A stretch of 64,000 bases of DNA from Hofstenia miamia (GCA_004352715.1 SCFE01000081.1:770381-834380), one strand, 5' to 3'; positions 49,491-62,553 are shown, counted from the stretch's first letter. Translations and numbers: made by a program. Notes: generated from the letters alone by a model not told the origin.

Positions 49491-49790
49491 AAGCAAAATA
49501 TATATTGGAAACTTCCATATATAGAGAGCAACATCAAGAAATTTTCAAATAACTAAGTAAATAAACATCTTTTTAAAAACAAAGACCACATTCCGGAAAA
49601 TTTAGTTTCTTCAATAGTTTATAAATACCAATGTAACAATTGTACATTGGAGAAACAAGCCGCCATTTCAGGAAACGCATAAAAGTGCACATTAACAGAC
49701 ATTTAAATTGTGAAATATTTCAACACCATTCTTTTAAAACGCTGTTATTTAGTTTAAAGCTGTATAATCTTTTTGATTACTTGTAAAAAA
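49491..49790 (+). pseudogene. Penelope-like element fragment with GIY-YIG-type domain
   Basis: Plus-strand remnant. The first part reads KQNIYWKLPYIESNIKKF, a stop, then HLFKNKDHIPENLVSSIVYK YQCNNC. After a frameshift at about 49645 it reads YIGETSRHFRKRIKVH. The order (LPYI linker, VYKxxCxxC, YIGET.RH...R...H) is that of the C-terminal part of Penelope-like retroelement proteins, where a GIY-YIG endonuclease follows the reverse transcriptase. Two or more lesions make it dead. The RT core is not visible upstream. Confidence 0.65.
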
Positions 49791-50705
49791 GAGTAGTAAA
49801 AATCAACAAGTTCTATGTAAGACAAATTTAAGTGGAATGTATTTATACTACATTCATTATTCTGGTTTTAAAATTCTCTCAAATAAGTCGCAACATTGTA
49901 GGAGTTTTGACTCAATATATATAGTTTAGAAATTGATAACAATCTCGTATTCCACTGTTAACTATAAATAACAAATTTCAATTTTTTGATTCAACAACAT
50001 TTATAAGATATTAATATAAAATGTTAAAGCTTTTTATTTCTCAAAAACAAAGTGGATAATTTTAATTAAAACTACCTCAATAGAGAAAACACCTTTTAAT
50101 AATATAAAAGAATTTGTATAGTTTCGTTTTCGCGACTAAGGTGAGAAAGGCTATTCCACAAACCATTAAATCTCTTACAAACCTGTATTCCATTTTCTAA
50201 GCATCATCATCAATGGTAATGACTTTCTAAAATGTGACTCCTTGACTTAAGCAAATTAATTATTAACGGTAATCAGAAATATTCCATTTGTTCTAAATTA
50301 TTTGTCTTGCCTAGACAGTCCAGGCAAGCTTTATAAATTACTTAATGGAAAATAAATGCACATTTTTAAGCAGTTTGTGATGAGTGTTTTAATATTTTTT
50401 TACATCCTACAATTATAATGTATTGGATTGTAACAATTACGTAGAAATACAAAGAAACCCTTAAACATATCAAACAGTTAATGTATTCAAAAGATTTAAA
50501 GTTCGTGTTAAGTGAGGGGTGGTTGTTGTACCACTTTAGTTGGGTGGTGCGGTAATGGTATCAATTTGTGAACTTCATTTAAATTCAAATGTGTGAATTA
50601 AAAAATACATGTTTTCATTTCAATTATTTAAGCCGCCCATGACTTTGATTGATTCGAATATTACCAAGATTTTTGCTATACTTTGCTCAATTTGTTCAAT
50701 GTATA
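49791..50705. other. Non-coding sequence before gap
   Basis: No gene recognised. Confidence 0.4.
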
Positions 50706-51705
50706 NNNNNNNNNNNNNNNNNNNNNNNNNNNNNNNNNNNNNNNNNNNNNNNNNNNNNNNNNNNNNNNNNNNNNNNNNNNNNNNNNNNNNNNNNNNNNNN
50801 NNNNNNNNNNNNNNNNNNNNNNNNNNNNNNNNNNNNNNNNNNNNNNNNNNNNNNNNNNNNNNNNNNNNNNNNNNNNNNNNNNNNNNNNNNNNNNNNNNNN
50901 NNNNNNNNNNNNNNNNNNNNNNNNNNNNNNNNNNNNNNNNNNNNNNNNNNNNNNNNNNNNNNNNNNNNNNNNNNNNNNNNNNNNNNNNNNNNNNNNNNNN
51001 NNNNNNNNNNNNNNNNNNNNNNNNNNNNNNNNNNNNNNNNNNNNNNNNNNNNNNNNNNNNNNNNNNNNNNNNNNNNNNNNNNNNNNNNNNNNNNNNNNNN
51101 NNNNNNNNNNNNNNNNNNNNNNNNNNNNNNNNNNNNNNNNNNNNNNNNNNNNNNNNNNNNNNNNNNNNNNNNNNNNNNNNNNNNNNNNNNNNNNNNNNNN
51201 NNNNNNNNNNNNNNNNNNNNNNNNNNNNNNNNNNNNNNNNNNNNNNNNNNNNNNNNNNNNNNNNNNNNNNNNNNNNNNNNNNNNNNNNNNNNNNNNNNNN
51301 NNNNNNNNNNNNNNNNNNNNNNNNNNNNNNNNNNNNNNNNNNNNNNNNNNNNNNNNNNNNNNNNNNNNNNNNNNNNNNNNNNNNNNNNNNNNNNNNNNNN
51401 NNNNNNNNNNNNNNNNNNNNNNNNNNNNNNNNNNNNNNNNNNNNNNNNNNNNNNNNNNNNNNNNNNNNNNNNNNNNNNNNNNNNNNNNNNNNNNNNNNNN
51501 NNNNNNNNNNNNNNNNNNNNNNNNNNNNNNNNNNNNNNNNNNNNNNNNNNNNNNNNNNNNNNNNNNNNNNNNNNNNNNNNNNNNNNNNNNNNNNNNNNNN
51601 NNNNNNNNNNNNNNNNNNNNNNNNNNNNNNNNNNNNNNNNNNNNNNNNNNNNNNNNNNNNNNNNNNNNNNNNNNNNNNNNNNNNNNNNNNNNNNNNNNNN
51701 NNNNN
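50706..51705. other. Assembly gap, 1000 N
   Basis: Exactly 1000 N. Left boundary of an isolated 3.6-kb piece that is an inverted copy of the PDE1 exon 1 region. Confidence 0.98.
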
Positions 51706-52698
51706 TAACAGCTACTTTGAAAATTTACAAATAATTGCCAACACTGAGAAAAAAGCATACATACTGTAATATATTGCTTTTAATATCCATAACAATTTTT
51801 TAAAAATGTAAGAATAAGGCTCTAAATTGTGCTTATTTCCATCTGTAAATACGCTACATAAATGTGATTATTAAGTAATATAGAAATTTCATTCATTGTT
51901 CTTCAGTAATTCTCACGAAACGTTACTGTTGTTGTGGAGTATCAATATCTTACAGACGATAATGTACTACACATTTTGCAAGATGAAATTTCATTGCTTT
52001 GATATATTCAGCCAACAATATATCAAGAGTTTAAGTATAACATGAGTAGTATTGCGTCATGACGCAACTTTTTTGCCGTCAAATTTAAAAAAAATTGCTT
52101 AAATTTTGATTTAAATTAATAAATCAACAATTATTTTGATACGGAAATCTATATTATGATGACACTAAATATAAAAAGAGCACTGCCCAGCTTCAACACT
52201 TTTCCTGGCAATACAAATATTGATATTAATAATAATCACTTAGCATTTTACTTAAAATCATTCAAATATTCGTTCGTTGCGGCTAACAAACATATAAATA
52301 AGATCATATGCTTTCGTCATTGCTTAGCCTAGATTACAATTTTTATTTGAGTTGTTAATCCAAAAATTTATTTAGTAAAGATATAGTAATTAGCATGAAC
52401 TTATATTTGGTAATTAGTACAAATGTGAGAAATTAAGCTATATAAAAAATTCACAAATATTAGAAAATGTTGCATTTAGAGCAATTTTATGTAAAGTAGT
52501 TTATTTTTAATATACATGGGATAAAAATCTAATACGTTCATGAAATATCCAATCCAAGTAGTATTTGCATAATTTAAATTAAAATCATTATGAGAAAAGC
52601 AATCTAAAGTGAAATTATAATGATAGCACCCTTAGGAATATCAATGTCGTATTTTAAGCATCATCTTTGAAACAAAAGTTCCTTCTTATTTCTCAAAG

Positions 52699-53493
52699 NN
52701 NNNNNNNNNNNNNNNNNNNNNNNNNNNNNNNNNNNNNNNNNNNNNNNNNNNNNNNNNNNNNNNNNNNNNNNNNNNNNNNNNNNNNNNNNNNNNNNNNNNN
52801 NNNNNNNNNNNNNNNNNNNNNNNNNNNNNNNNNNNNNNNNNNNNNNNNNNNNNNNNNNNNNNNNNNNNNNNNNNNNNNNNNNNNNNNNNNNNNNNNNNNN
52901 NNNNNNNNNNNNNNNNNNNNNNNNNNNNNNNNNNNNNNNNNNNNNNNNNNNNNNNNNNNNNNNNNNNNNNNNNNNNNNNNNNNNNNNNNNNNNNNNNNNN
53001 NNNNNNNNNNNNNNNNNNNNNNNNNNNNNNNNNNNNNNNNNNNNNNNNNNNNNNNNNNNNNNNNNNNNNNNNNNNNNNNNNNNNNNNNNNNNNNNNNNNN
53101 NNNNNNNNNNNNNNNNNNNNNNNNNNNNNNNNNNNNNNNNNNNNNNNNNNNNNNNNNNNNNNNNNNNNNNNNNNNNNNNNNNNNNNNNNNNNNNNNNNNN
53201 NNNNNNNNNNNNNNNNNNNNNNNNNNNNNNNNNNNNNNNNNNNNNNNNNNNNNNNNNNNNNNNNNNNNNNNNNNNNNNNNNNNNNNNNNNNNNNNNNNNN
53301 NNNNNNNNNNNNNNNNNNNNNNNNNNNNNNNNNNNNNNNNNNNNNNNNNNNNNNNNNNNNNNNNNNNNNNNNNNNNNNNNNNNNNNNNNNNNNNNNNNNN
53401 NNNNNNNNNNNNNNNNNNNNNNNNNNNNNNNNNNNNNNNNNNNNNNNNNNNNNNNNNNNNNNNNNNNNNNNNNNNNNNNNNNNNNNNNNNNNN
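52699..53493. other. Assembly gap, 795 N, over the second PDE1 exon 1 locus
   Basis: Gap inside the inverted copy. The flanks map to 28515 and 27635 of the primary copy, so the missing part corresponds to 27636-28514 (879 bp), which contains the PDE1 exon at 28156-28391. The estimated 795 N is close to that length. Confidence 0.98.
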
Positions 53494-54321
53494 TAAGTTA
53501 GTAGTTAGCTATTATCTAAACCGATATTTTCAAAACGGCAAAAAGACTCTGGTCTATTGCAATTTTATTTGATAAATCCCAAAGAACAATTAATAGAAAC
53601 ATAAATCCAAATAAATGAACGACAGCAATGTAAGTTTTTAGGTCAAGCTATGCTTCTCGCCTAATAGTTAGTTTCTTATTTAACATACGAATGCAAGTAT
53701 TCCTATAGATACTCAGAATTCAATGCAATGCATAATTCCAAACTAAATACATTAAGAGATATTACTCCATCTAGCGAGCAAAATATAATTTCTGTAAATG
53801 TTTACCTTAATAATAATAATGCCAAATCTTAACTCTCTGCACAAATCCTTGAAATGACTACTGCTAAGCCACCAGTTGTAAGAGTACAGGCAATTCCCAT
53901 AACAGATACGTATGTCCTTGTTGTTTAATAACTTATTTAATTTAATTTATTCTCTTGATGAATTTAGTTCTAATTATATTTGGGAAACTTTCCTTCAGTT
54001 CAATATTTCGCTTATTGGTACCTAATCGAAAAGAAGTACAATGAACTTTGCTATATCATATGCAGTAAAGGTTGCTACTGGTAACATTTGCTTCTTGCAA
54101 TTTCTTATTGTAAATAGCACATGTTGTCTTTTGCCAGATATAATCTGAGAATTCATAATACATTCGTTTTCTTGATTTAGGAGGGAATTCTCTCATTTCT
54201 TAAGTTGCTAATTTTTGGTAAAAATGATGAAAAACTTTTAGAAATTATACTTGATAAGTTTTATTAGATTCCGGAATTCTTGTTACTATAATTCAAGAGT
54301 GCTTTAATAAAAAAATTGTTT

Positions 54322-54474
54322 TGTAAATTACGAGCTTAATCCACAAAATCTTTATGTGCTTGGCAGTCAAACATCCTCTACTGTATAAACCAATATACAA
54401 AAAATTTGAATTAAAAATCGAATTTGATAAGAACTTATGCAGTTGAGAGCAAAAATATGCACGTAGCAAACAAG
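54322..54474. repeat. Dispersed 150-bp repeat, inverted copy
   Basis: The same repeat, carried within the inverted duplicate of the PDE1 exon 1 region. Confidence 0.85.
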
Positions 54475-55096
54475 CAGTGAAATTCCTAAGTGTAAATCTA
54501 GGTATTTCCAACGATGGAAAATCAGTAATTTAATGTTATTCCTATTGAATTACGATCTATTTAAAGAAATATTAGACATCATTTACAATACATTGCTTTC
54601 AAATAACCAAGGAAGCCCGAAGGTATTTTGCTGTCCTTCATTGTAAATCTTGCATGTAAATTTTCATTAATATTATAATTTAATTTATTCCCAATCCTGA
54701 TCATTATTGCAAAATATCAACAAAAATCGTAGTTTTATTATCCAAAATGCTTTGTCAGAAAACATAATTAATTAGATAAAATAAAATTATTCTTCAATGT
54801 CGACGTATTCATGAATATAATCTTATGTTGGGTTCTTAATTAAGTCACACAAGATTTTGAATATCTTTGCACTTAGAGCAATGTCGAAATCAGTTTGAGA
54901 ATTGGTTCATATTTATTGATAGTTAACGCTCTCCTTGTTGTAATTTCATAAATCAATTATTTTCAAATTGTCAAATTGCTGTGGCTGTGGGAACATGATC
55001 GAAATTTGATAGTAATGACAGAACTTTGCTATGAATTCTTCCGGTCTCCTTTCCATCATAGAGATGACATAAGTTTAAGAAGCATGTATTAAAAGG

Positions 55097-55347
55097 TCAA
55101 ATGATATTTTCATTTCTATTTCTCCGATTGAAGCATCAACGTAGGCACAATCGATTAGCATAAATATTGTAATCATTGGTATTTATTATTATGCCTTCAG
55201 TGCTATTCAATGCAGATATAGTGAGTACATCCAGATCTTTCATTTTATCATGGATATATTACATGAAATTGACATCGAAGGTTAATTTCAAAGGAACAAT
55301 AACAAAATGTGTGCAGAAAACAACAATTTATATATATATATATATAT
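55097..55347. other. Extension of the inverted copy beyond the primary match
   Basis: Sequence after the last base matching 25994, ending in (TA)n. It probably corresponds to the missing 364-N gap at 25630-25993 on the primary copy. No gene seen. Confidence 0.6.
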
Positions 55348-56347
55348 NNNNNNNNNNNNNNNNNNNNNNNNNNNNNNNNNNNNNNNNNNNNNNNNNNNNN
55401 NNNNNNNNNNNNNNNNNNNNNNNNNNNNNNNNNNNNNNNNNNNNNNNNNNNNNNNNNNNNNNNNNNNNNNNNNNNNNNNNNNNNNNNNNNNNNNNNNNNN
55501 NNNNNNNNNNNNNNNNNNNNNNNNNNNNNNNNNNNNNNNNNNNNNNNNNNNNNNNNNNNNNNNNNNNNNNNNNNNNNNNNNNNNNNNNNNNNNNNNNNNN
55601 NNNNNNNNNNNNNNNNNNNNNNNNNNNNNNNNNNNNNNNNNNNNNNNNNNNNNNNNNNNNNNNNNNNNNNNNNNNNNNNNNNNNNNNNNNNNNNNNNNNN
55701 NNNNNNNNNNNNNNNNNNNNNNNNNNNNNNNNNNNNNNNNNNNNNNNNNNNNNNNNNNNNNNNNNNNNNNNNNNNNNNNNNNNNNNNNNNNNNNNNNNNN
55801 NNNNNNNNNNNNNNNNNNNNNNNNNNNNNNNNNNNNNNNNNNNNNNNNNNNNNNNNNNNNNNNNNNNNNNNNNNNNNNNNNNNNNNNNNNNNNNNNNNNN
55901 NNNNNNNNNNNNNNNNNNNNNNNNNNNNNNNNNNNNNNNNNNNNNNNNNNNNNNNNNNNNNNNNNNNNNNNNNNNNNNNNNNNNNNNNNNNNNNNNNNNN
56001 NNNNNNNNNNNNNNNNNNNNNNNNNNNNNNNNNNNNNNNNNNNNNNNNNNNNNNNNNNNNNNNNNNNNNNNNNNNNNNNNNNNNNNNNNNNNNNNNNNNN
56101 NNNNNNNNNNNNNNNNNNNNNNNNNNNNNNNNNNNNNNNNNNNNNNNNNNNNNNNNNNNNNNNNNNNNNNNNNNNNNNNNNNNNNNNNNNNNNNNNNNNN
56201 NNNNNNNNNNNNNNNNNNNNNNNNNNNNNNNNNNNNNNNNNNNNNNNNNNNNNNNNNNNNNNNNNNNNNNNNNNNNNNNNNNNNNNNNNNNNNNNNNNNN
56301 NNNNNNNNNNNNNNNNNNNNNNNNNNNNNNNNNNNNNNNNNNNNNNN
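55348..56347. other. Assembly gap, 1000 N
   Basis: Exactly 1000 N flanked by (TA)n on both sides. It separates the inverted piece from the direct 5.27-kb duplicate. Confidence 0.98.
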
Positions 56348-58734
56348 TATATATATATATATACATGAACATTTAGAATTATTTCTACAAATGAATATCT
56401 TTGAAACGAATAATATTCTCTAAGTCTGACTTGAAAATGTGTTCGGCCTACTTGTAAAGAGGTTTTAAAATCTATGGGATTAGTATTTTTGGTCTTAGTC
56501 CTACTTTTTCCCATTGAATTTGGACCAAGTTCCGTCTAATATCAATCCTATGAAATTGTGTGGTCCCAAATCATAATTTTTATTTTGGGCAAAATTGGCA
56601 AAAAATGAGCGGAATATTTTAAATTCGTTGCCCCCCCCAGTTTCTTTATTTAAAATATCAGTCCTAATTAGTTTCAGTCCCACTGAAATATTTAGTCTCC
56701 TTTTATTATTTAGTCTCCTTTCATATCATGGACTGAATGGCCCTGCTGAATCTTAACCAAGCGTTCTGGTAATCACAAAGTCTAGAAGCCATGGGAACCA
56801 TAACAAATTTCAGCGTTGTCTCTTAAATTATTTTAATAATGAGACATCTCTCTCTTTCCAGTGGTGGTTTTAGGTTTTGAACATCGTTACATGTTTGTGA
56901 GTTAGAATATGCTATCATTTTTTCAAGAAATCATCAAAGATTTAAAAAGAAGTTAATAACCTGTCTAAGGTTAAGTCTATTTTTAGGTTATCGAAAGCAC
57001 TAAAATTTACCCAAAGTCTAATTATTAAAACCATCAACAGAATTACTTTTCAGCTTCAAAAATCATCCTTAGGTTTGAAGCATCTTGTCTTATGGGTCTT
57101 GATTAAATATTCATAATTAATATAAATTTAAATTTCATATAATATTTTCAACTATAAATTCACCAAAGGTGCTTAAATTTTAAAATTGATAAAAAGTCAG
57201 CGGATAATATTAATAAAAAAATATTGTTGAGGTATTAAGTTGAAAATGTTTTTATAAGAATTTGTTAATTCACATACCACTTTGGGGAAAGTCTTTTTCC
57301 GTCCAGTTTATACAGAGCTGACGACGATAATGCTTCATTGTGTTACATTACTTTAAGGTTACTGCAAATGCGACATTCACAAGCATACATTGCACTTCTG
57401 AATTGACGAGTCGGTATTGAACGAACGACAAAGCGTCGCAATAAGGATGAATTAAAATACATTTAAAAATATTTATACAATTACTCTGTGTGCTACCAAT
57501 TAAAATTTGCTATTATATACTCTAGCGGAGTAAAATGTCACTTTGTTAGGGGTAAATATGTCTCAAAGCATTTTATATTTTGCATAAAGAAAAATATTAA
57601 ATCATTTGTCTACAATAAGTAAGCTTCACTAGCCTTGCAAATAAAACCGTTATCTTCTAAATTTCTGAATATCTACTAAAGCAGAGCTAACAACGCTAAA
57701 GATTATTTTGCTTTTAATGCATTGTAAATACCTTCGAATCCAAAATTCTTTATTTTCTATATATAAATATTCAATTTTTCATATTAATTTATCATTTAAA
57801 TGAAAGTATAACTTTAGAAAAGTAATTTAACTAAAATTCTTAAAAATATTATTAAGAAATTTTGGTTTTTCGAAAGAAATGTACATAGAGCTCACCAGCT
57901 TAGCGAATTATTAAATTCTTCAAATTTGAAAATATTCAAATTGCCTGTGTATGAAGATCTACAACCTAAATTTTAAGATTCTCTTAGGCTAAAGTTACCA
58001 GGAAATTAGCAATGTATGCAATTGTGATTCATTGTTCAAATACAATTATAATAAATAAACGTGTAGAATAACCTCTAAAATGAAAGTTTTGGCACATAAA
58101 ATTTACTTGCATGTAATTGTACAGAATAATTTACAGAAACACAGAATATATCATGAGTAGATTCGAATTTAATCGGTTTGCTTGAGTGATGGGAATGATT
58201 ACTATCAAATGCTTACAGAAACATTTAATCTTATGCAATGTAGATTCATAAGATTTTTATATAGTTTGCTGTTTTCTGAATGCTAAGATTGCCTTCATAA
58301 ATTAGCACTTAAAGCGTTCGAGCAAATTTTGTAAATTTCAGACATTATGACGTTGTTCAATTACCTCGTAAATGAAGCTAAATGTTAAAAATTTTTAGAA
58401 TCGTCTTCTGATTGCTAATTTTGTCACTAGATAATTAATGACAAAGCTTGTAGGAAAGAAATTCTCCAAAAACTATTTAAAAACTAAATTACTTTTAGTT
58501 TAAAAAAAAGATAGTAGCATAGTAATTTTTGCACAGGCCATAAGTTAAGAAAACCATTCTCAAGCATTTTTTAATTATAAATAAATATTACTATTACTTT
58601 TGCAACATGATTTTAACACAAAATGCTAAAAAGACAAACTAACTGAAATTGCAATACAGAAAATATATAGTTTTCCAGCCTTTCTCTATCAAAATTTATA
58701 TACAGCATTACTGAAACAAATTGAAATTTTCTGA

Positions 58735-59005
58735 AGATTCTAATGCCAATAAGCATAATTCTAAGCTGTCAAACGGGGGAAGCAGGCTTTTCGGATTCTA
58801 GTGACAAAGGAGGCATACCTCAATATTGCGGGGCTTTCGTATTTTGAATGTCTATTAATAGTGTTTTAGACTCTTTGAATGCCTTAAAGATAAGGCTTAT
58901 CTATTATTATGATATGCAATAGCAAATTGTAAGTGAAGATGGACGCATTGATGACTGTTTTTGATATTTTGTAGAATTGATTATGAAGAGACACATTGTA
59001 CTTCA
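58735..59005. repeat. Dispersed 270-bp repeat, copy in second block
   Basis: Block duplicate of 46175-46445. Confidence 0.85.
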
Positions 59006-59510
59006 AAAAATTGTTACCTACCTGAGGAAAAACAAATTAAGGAAACCAAGATAAAAACAGCAAAAACTGCGATGAATAGCTGAATATTTGGTACAAAGAC
59101 TTATTTGTATTATTTTAAAAAAGGGATACTAGAACTTTATCTTTTCATTAGAAGCATGGATATAGAATTTAACATGTTAGTAAAACAGCATGAATTCGGT
59201 CTTCAATTGGGTAGAAAATTTGAGGTAAGTGAGGTTCAAAAAGCAGAATTTTCATTTGAAAGGGTTTGAAATTCTGAACCCGGTTTCAGCTGTGGGCATA
59301 AATACATAATGCAGTTTATCTTCTTCGATACTTTTCCCAATTCAATACAATTGAAATAACATATAATGATGCACTACCTTACTAAATTGGTTTTCAATTT
59401 CTGGAAAATCCAATGATAATCTTAGTGCAGAATTTCTGAATCTTACACCACAGGTATTACAGCTATCTGAGCACCTAACTTTAAGCTGTCAATATCCTAA
59501 TGTTTAGAAA

Positions 59511-59775
59511 ATTGATAAAATCATTTCAATTCCCAAAGCTGGTTCAACCAAATGCATACGTTTTTGAAAAGATACTGTTTAAGAAACTATAGCTGATTAT
59601 TTTCGAAAAAAATCACAATTTCTTTAGAAATAGATCTATTGCAATGTAATTCTTGGTATTTATCTATTACATTTACAAATATTTTGGTAAGAATGAAGAC
59701 ATATTAATTTTATACTTTGATTTTACAAAGACATTTGACAAAATGTGTCATTGCTTATTAATTTGTGGAGGTGAT
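59511..59775 (+). pseudogene. LINE reverse transcriptase fragment (duplicate)
   Basis: The same remnant as 46951-47215, carried by the second copy of the 5.27-kb block. The motif DFTKTFDKMCH is at about 59719-59751. It shows no independent decay from the first copy. Confidence 0.7.
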
Positions 59776-61578
59776 CTATTTTGTACATATTGTTTCTTCA
59801 TATTCATTTTGCATCAAAAAAACCTATTTGATAAGTTAAATTCAGTTTAAAAACCTCTACTATCGGAAGTATTTTTTGTCAATTTTTACGAATTTGAAAA
59901 AATTACACACATCATTTGGTGTGATGATGCGGCCCATGCTTTGCCTATATTTTACAAGAATAAGTCAATAAATAAATAAATATAATGCATAATAACCAGG
60001 AAGGCATTTTGCGTCCCTAGATGGCGTACAAAATTGTTTTAAAAATACTACATTATGTAAATATACTAAAGATCAAATAACATTGATTACTGCAGACTGA
60101 AAATTGTATTTGTTTGTACTCCAAACTGTGATTTGACACATAATTTGCAAAGAAGATTATTTGAAAGTCTAGAATTTTATGAAAACTTCAACATAGGACT
60201 TTGAATTTTTGAAACACACAAAAACAGTAAAATAAATAGAATGTTTAATTCCGTTTTCATAGTGGTCCTTAAAAACAAATGAACTATTTAAAAAATTGAA
60301 TAGTTGCGAAATCTTGCCACACTAAATATATTCACTATGTATAATTGAGTACAATAGAGTACATCTCTGCCATGCTGCAAATTTGGTTTTTATTCAAGCT
60401 ATCATTTTTGATGAATTTTAATACTTCAGTAAAGAAATGCGTTTGCAATGAATTTTTACCTAGTGAATTCAGGAATAGCTTTAAACTTCTAATATAATTT
60501 ATAACGTGTTGTTAGATTTTAAAAAAAATTTAGTCTGAGAAGAAAATTATTCACTGTCTTCCGAAATTCAGGAATATTTTATAATAATAAATGTATCAAA
60601 CTTCTCTTAAATTTAAGAAGGAACTTACCATTAATTAAAATAATTTATTGCTTGTTAGTCAGAAACTAGGTGGAATCATCGCTGATATCTGCATTGACTG
60701 ATCATCGGTAATGAAAAATGTTATATTATATATTATTATGAGAATCTGTTTGATATAGATGCTTTCTAATCAAATATTCAAATTGCATTAAATGTCATCA
60801 CCAATGGCAAAGATAAAACCAGGAATCATTTTTCAAATAACAAGGTGACTGGAATGACCACGCCCAAATTTAAATAATTTCTTACGCAATGACTTGACGA
60901 TAACAAATAAGAGGTGTGACAGATAAATTTTACTTCCACGAAGCACTAAGTGTTAATAATTCGCGTTGGCCTCTATAATAATTTAATAAAAAACAAAATT
61001 AAATTTTTTAATATATAAAGGTATATTTTATTTTTAAATAAAAATACTATTTCGCATCAAATTATAGTCCAATCATTTCCCAATCCTCAATTTTCCCATC
61101 GTTTATGAATTCAACTGCTCTCTTTGTTTAATAAATTGTCCTTAATTACGTGGTAATATTTTCAGCAAATAGCAAATGCATTTTTATTAAAATTAAAGGA
61201 TTTCTCATTCATCATTTTGTTAAACAGTCAAAATTTTTAACTCATTTTTACAACTTCACAAATTTTGCAAATCAATGGTTTTCTGTAAAAGTGAGTAAGA
61301 AAATTAAAATCAATTTTAGATTGTCATGAAATTTATATTCGATAATTTAAAGTAGCAAGATAAACACCTGGAAATTAACATTAAAAATTTGCTCTTCTTT
61401 TGATTCGTTTTAAAATATGCTCAATACATTATAATTTACCTCAAATTCACAGTTTTCTGAGAAATATATATCATTCCTCTATTTGTTATTTATTATGTTT
61501 CATTTTTAGACATTTTGTCCAATTAAATATTTTATTTATATTTAGATAACCAAATTAATATTTAGTTATATGGACATG

Positions 61579-61580
<2 letters not shown>

Positions 61581-61643
<63 letters not shown>

Positions 61644-61655
61644 TATATATATATA
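61581..61655. repeat. (TA)n microsatellite at duplication breakpoint
   Basis: About 75 bp of TA ending the second copy of the 5.27-kb block. Sequence to the right is unrelated to that after 49094. Confidence 0.95.
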
Positions 61656-61859
61656 AGAATTATTTATTTAATTCTGCTTTATGTTAATCTTTATTTGAAA
61701 AATACATTAATCCTTAAATTTATCTCTCATAAACATATTGCAATGATAAAATCAGAACATCTTCCCATTGCTTTTTGACGTCAAACAAATGACGAAATAT
61801 TCGAGTAATAAAAACTTCTTTTTTTTCACTCCACGTTCTGTATTTATATTATTGGAAGA

Positions 61860-62127
61860 CTAAGTTCCCAAGGAGTCTGATAGCTTCCTTAGGAGTCTAG
61901 CGGCTTCTAGCAGTGCTGCCTTTTGTACTCCAGTACAGGGACTACTTCAACTTTCCTTAACTTCCACAGCCACTCTATTTCTACTTTATCTTTCACCTTG
62001 TCTTCTACATTCCAGGCTCTTGGTATACCACGGTTCTCATTCCTTTCTCTTTTTCTACCACAACTGTATCTGGTCTCCGTGCTTCTATCAGTGCCCGTTT
62101 GAATGTTGAAGTCCCGCAGAAGATTCT
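61860..62127 (-). pseudogene. Non-LTR retroelement protein, C-terminal fragment
   Basis: Minus-strand pieces read RIFCGTSTFKRALIEARRPD then TVVVEKERN, VEIEWLWKLRKVEVVPVL and, after a frameshift, AALLEAARLLRKLSDSLGT ending in TAG at 61862-61860. This matches from memory the conserved tail of a group of LINE reverse-transcriptase proteins (WDFxIQTDxxIxARRPDIVVVDK ... LWxxxxVxVxPVV ... LLGTARILRKVL). The usual GALG segment is missing. It is non-functional. Confidence 0.6.
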
Positions 62128-62390
62128 ACTGCCAATAAACTTAATTCTAAGCTGTCAAACGGGGGAACCAGGCTCTTGGATTCTAGTGACGGAAGAAACA
62201 TATCTCAATATTATGCGGGGCTTTCGCATTTTGGATGTCTATTAATAGTGTTTATTTGAATGACTTAAAAATTAGGCTTATCTATGATTATGTTATGCAA
62301 TAGCAAATTGTAAGTGAAAGTTAATGCATTGACTACTTTTTATGATAATTTGTAAATTTTTCATGAAGAGACACATTGTACTCCTCCTGT
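62121..62390. repeat. Dispersed 270-bp repeat inserted in LINE remnant
   Basis: Diverged copy of 46175-46445. It separates two parts of the minus-strand LINE protein (61860-62127 and 62395-62530), so it probably inserted there. Confidence 0.75.
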
Positions 62391-62394
62391 CTTT

Positions 62395-62530
62395 TGCTTA
62401 TAACCAATGCTGCCATTGTGCTATTCGTCCTACTCCGTCATGCCTGAACTCATACTCATTCTGTGCTACCAACAATCTACTGTCTCTAAATCTTTCTTAC
62501 ATTCCTGCATTTGTCACTTGGCTCAGTTCT
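62395..62530 (-). pseudogene. Non-LTR retroelement protein fragment upstream of the insertion
   Basis: The minus strand reads SRLLVAQNEYEFRHDGVGRI AQWQHWL then a stop. It is similar to the CSxLAxxEYxxRHDxVARxIHW segment that precedes the WDFxIQTD part in the same LINE family. Short and decayed. Confidence 0.45.
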
Positions 62531-62553
62531 TCTATCTAAGCGCTTTTTCTCTC

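Larger units (their letters stand above)
51706..55096 (-). repeat. Inverted duplication, second copy (exon hidden in gap)
   Basis: Reverse complement of 25994-29475, isolated between two 1000-N gaps and split by a 795-N gap where PDE1 exon 1 would be. The orientation, ~2% divergence and gap structure fit a haplotype contig placed wrongly during scaffolding. Confidence 0.95.
56348..61615 (+). repeat. Direct 5.27-kb duplication, copy 2
   Basis: Begins right after a 1000-N gap in a (TA)n tract and ends in a (TA)n tract, beyond which the sequence differs from copy 1. Near-identity, against about 2% for the inverted duplicate, suggests the same haplotype assembled twice. Confidence 0.96.
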
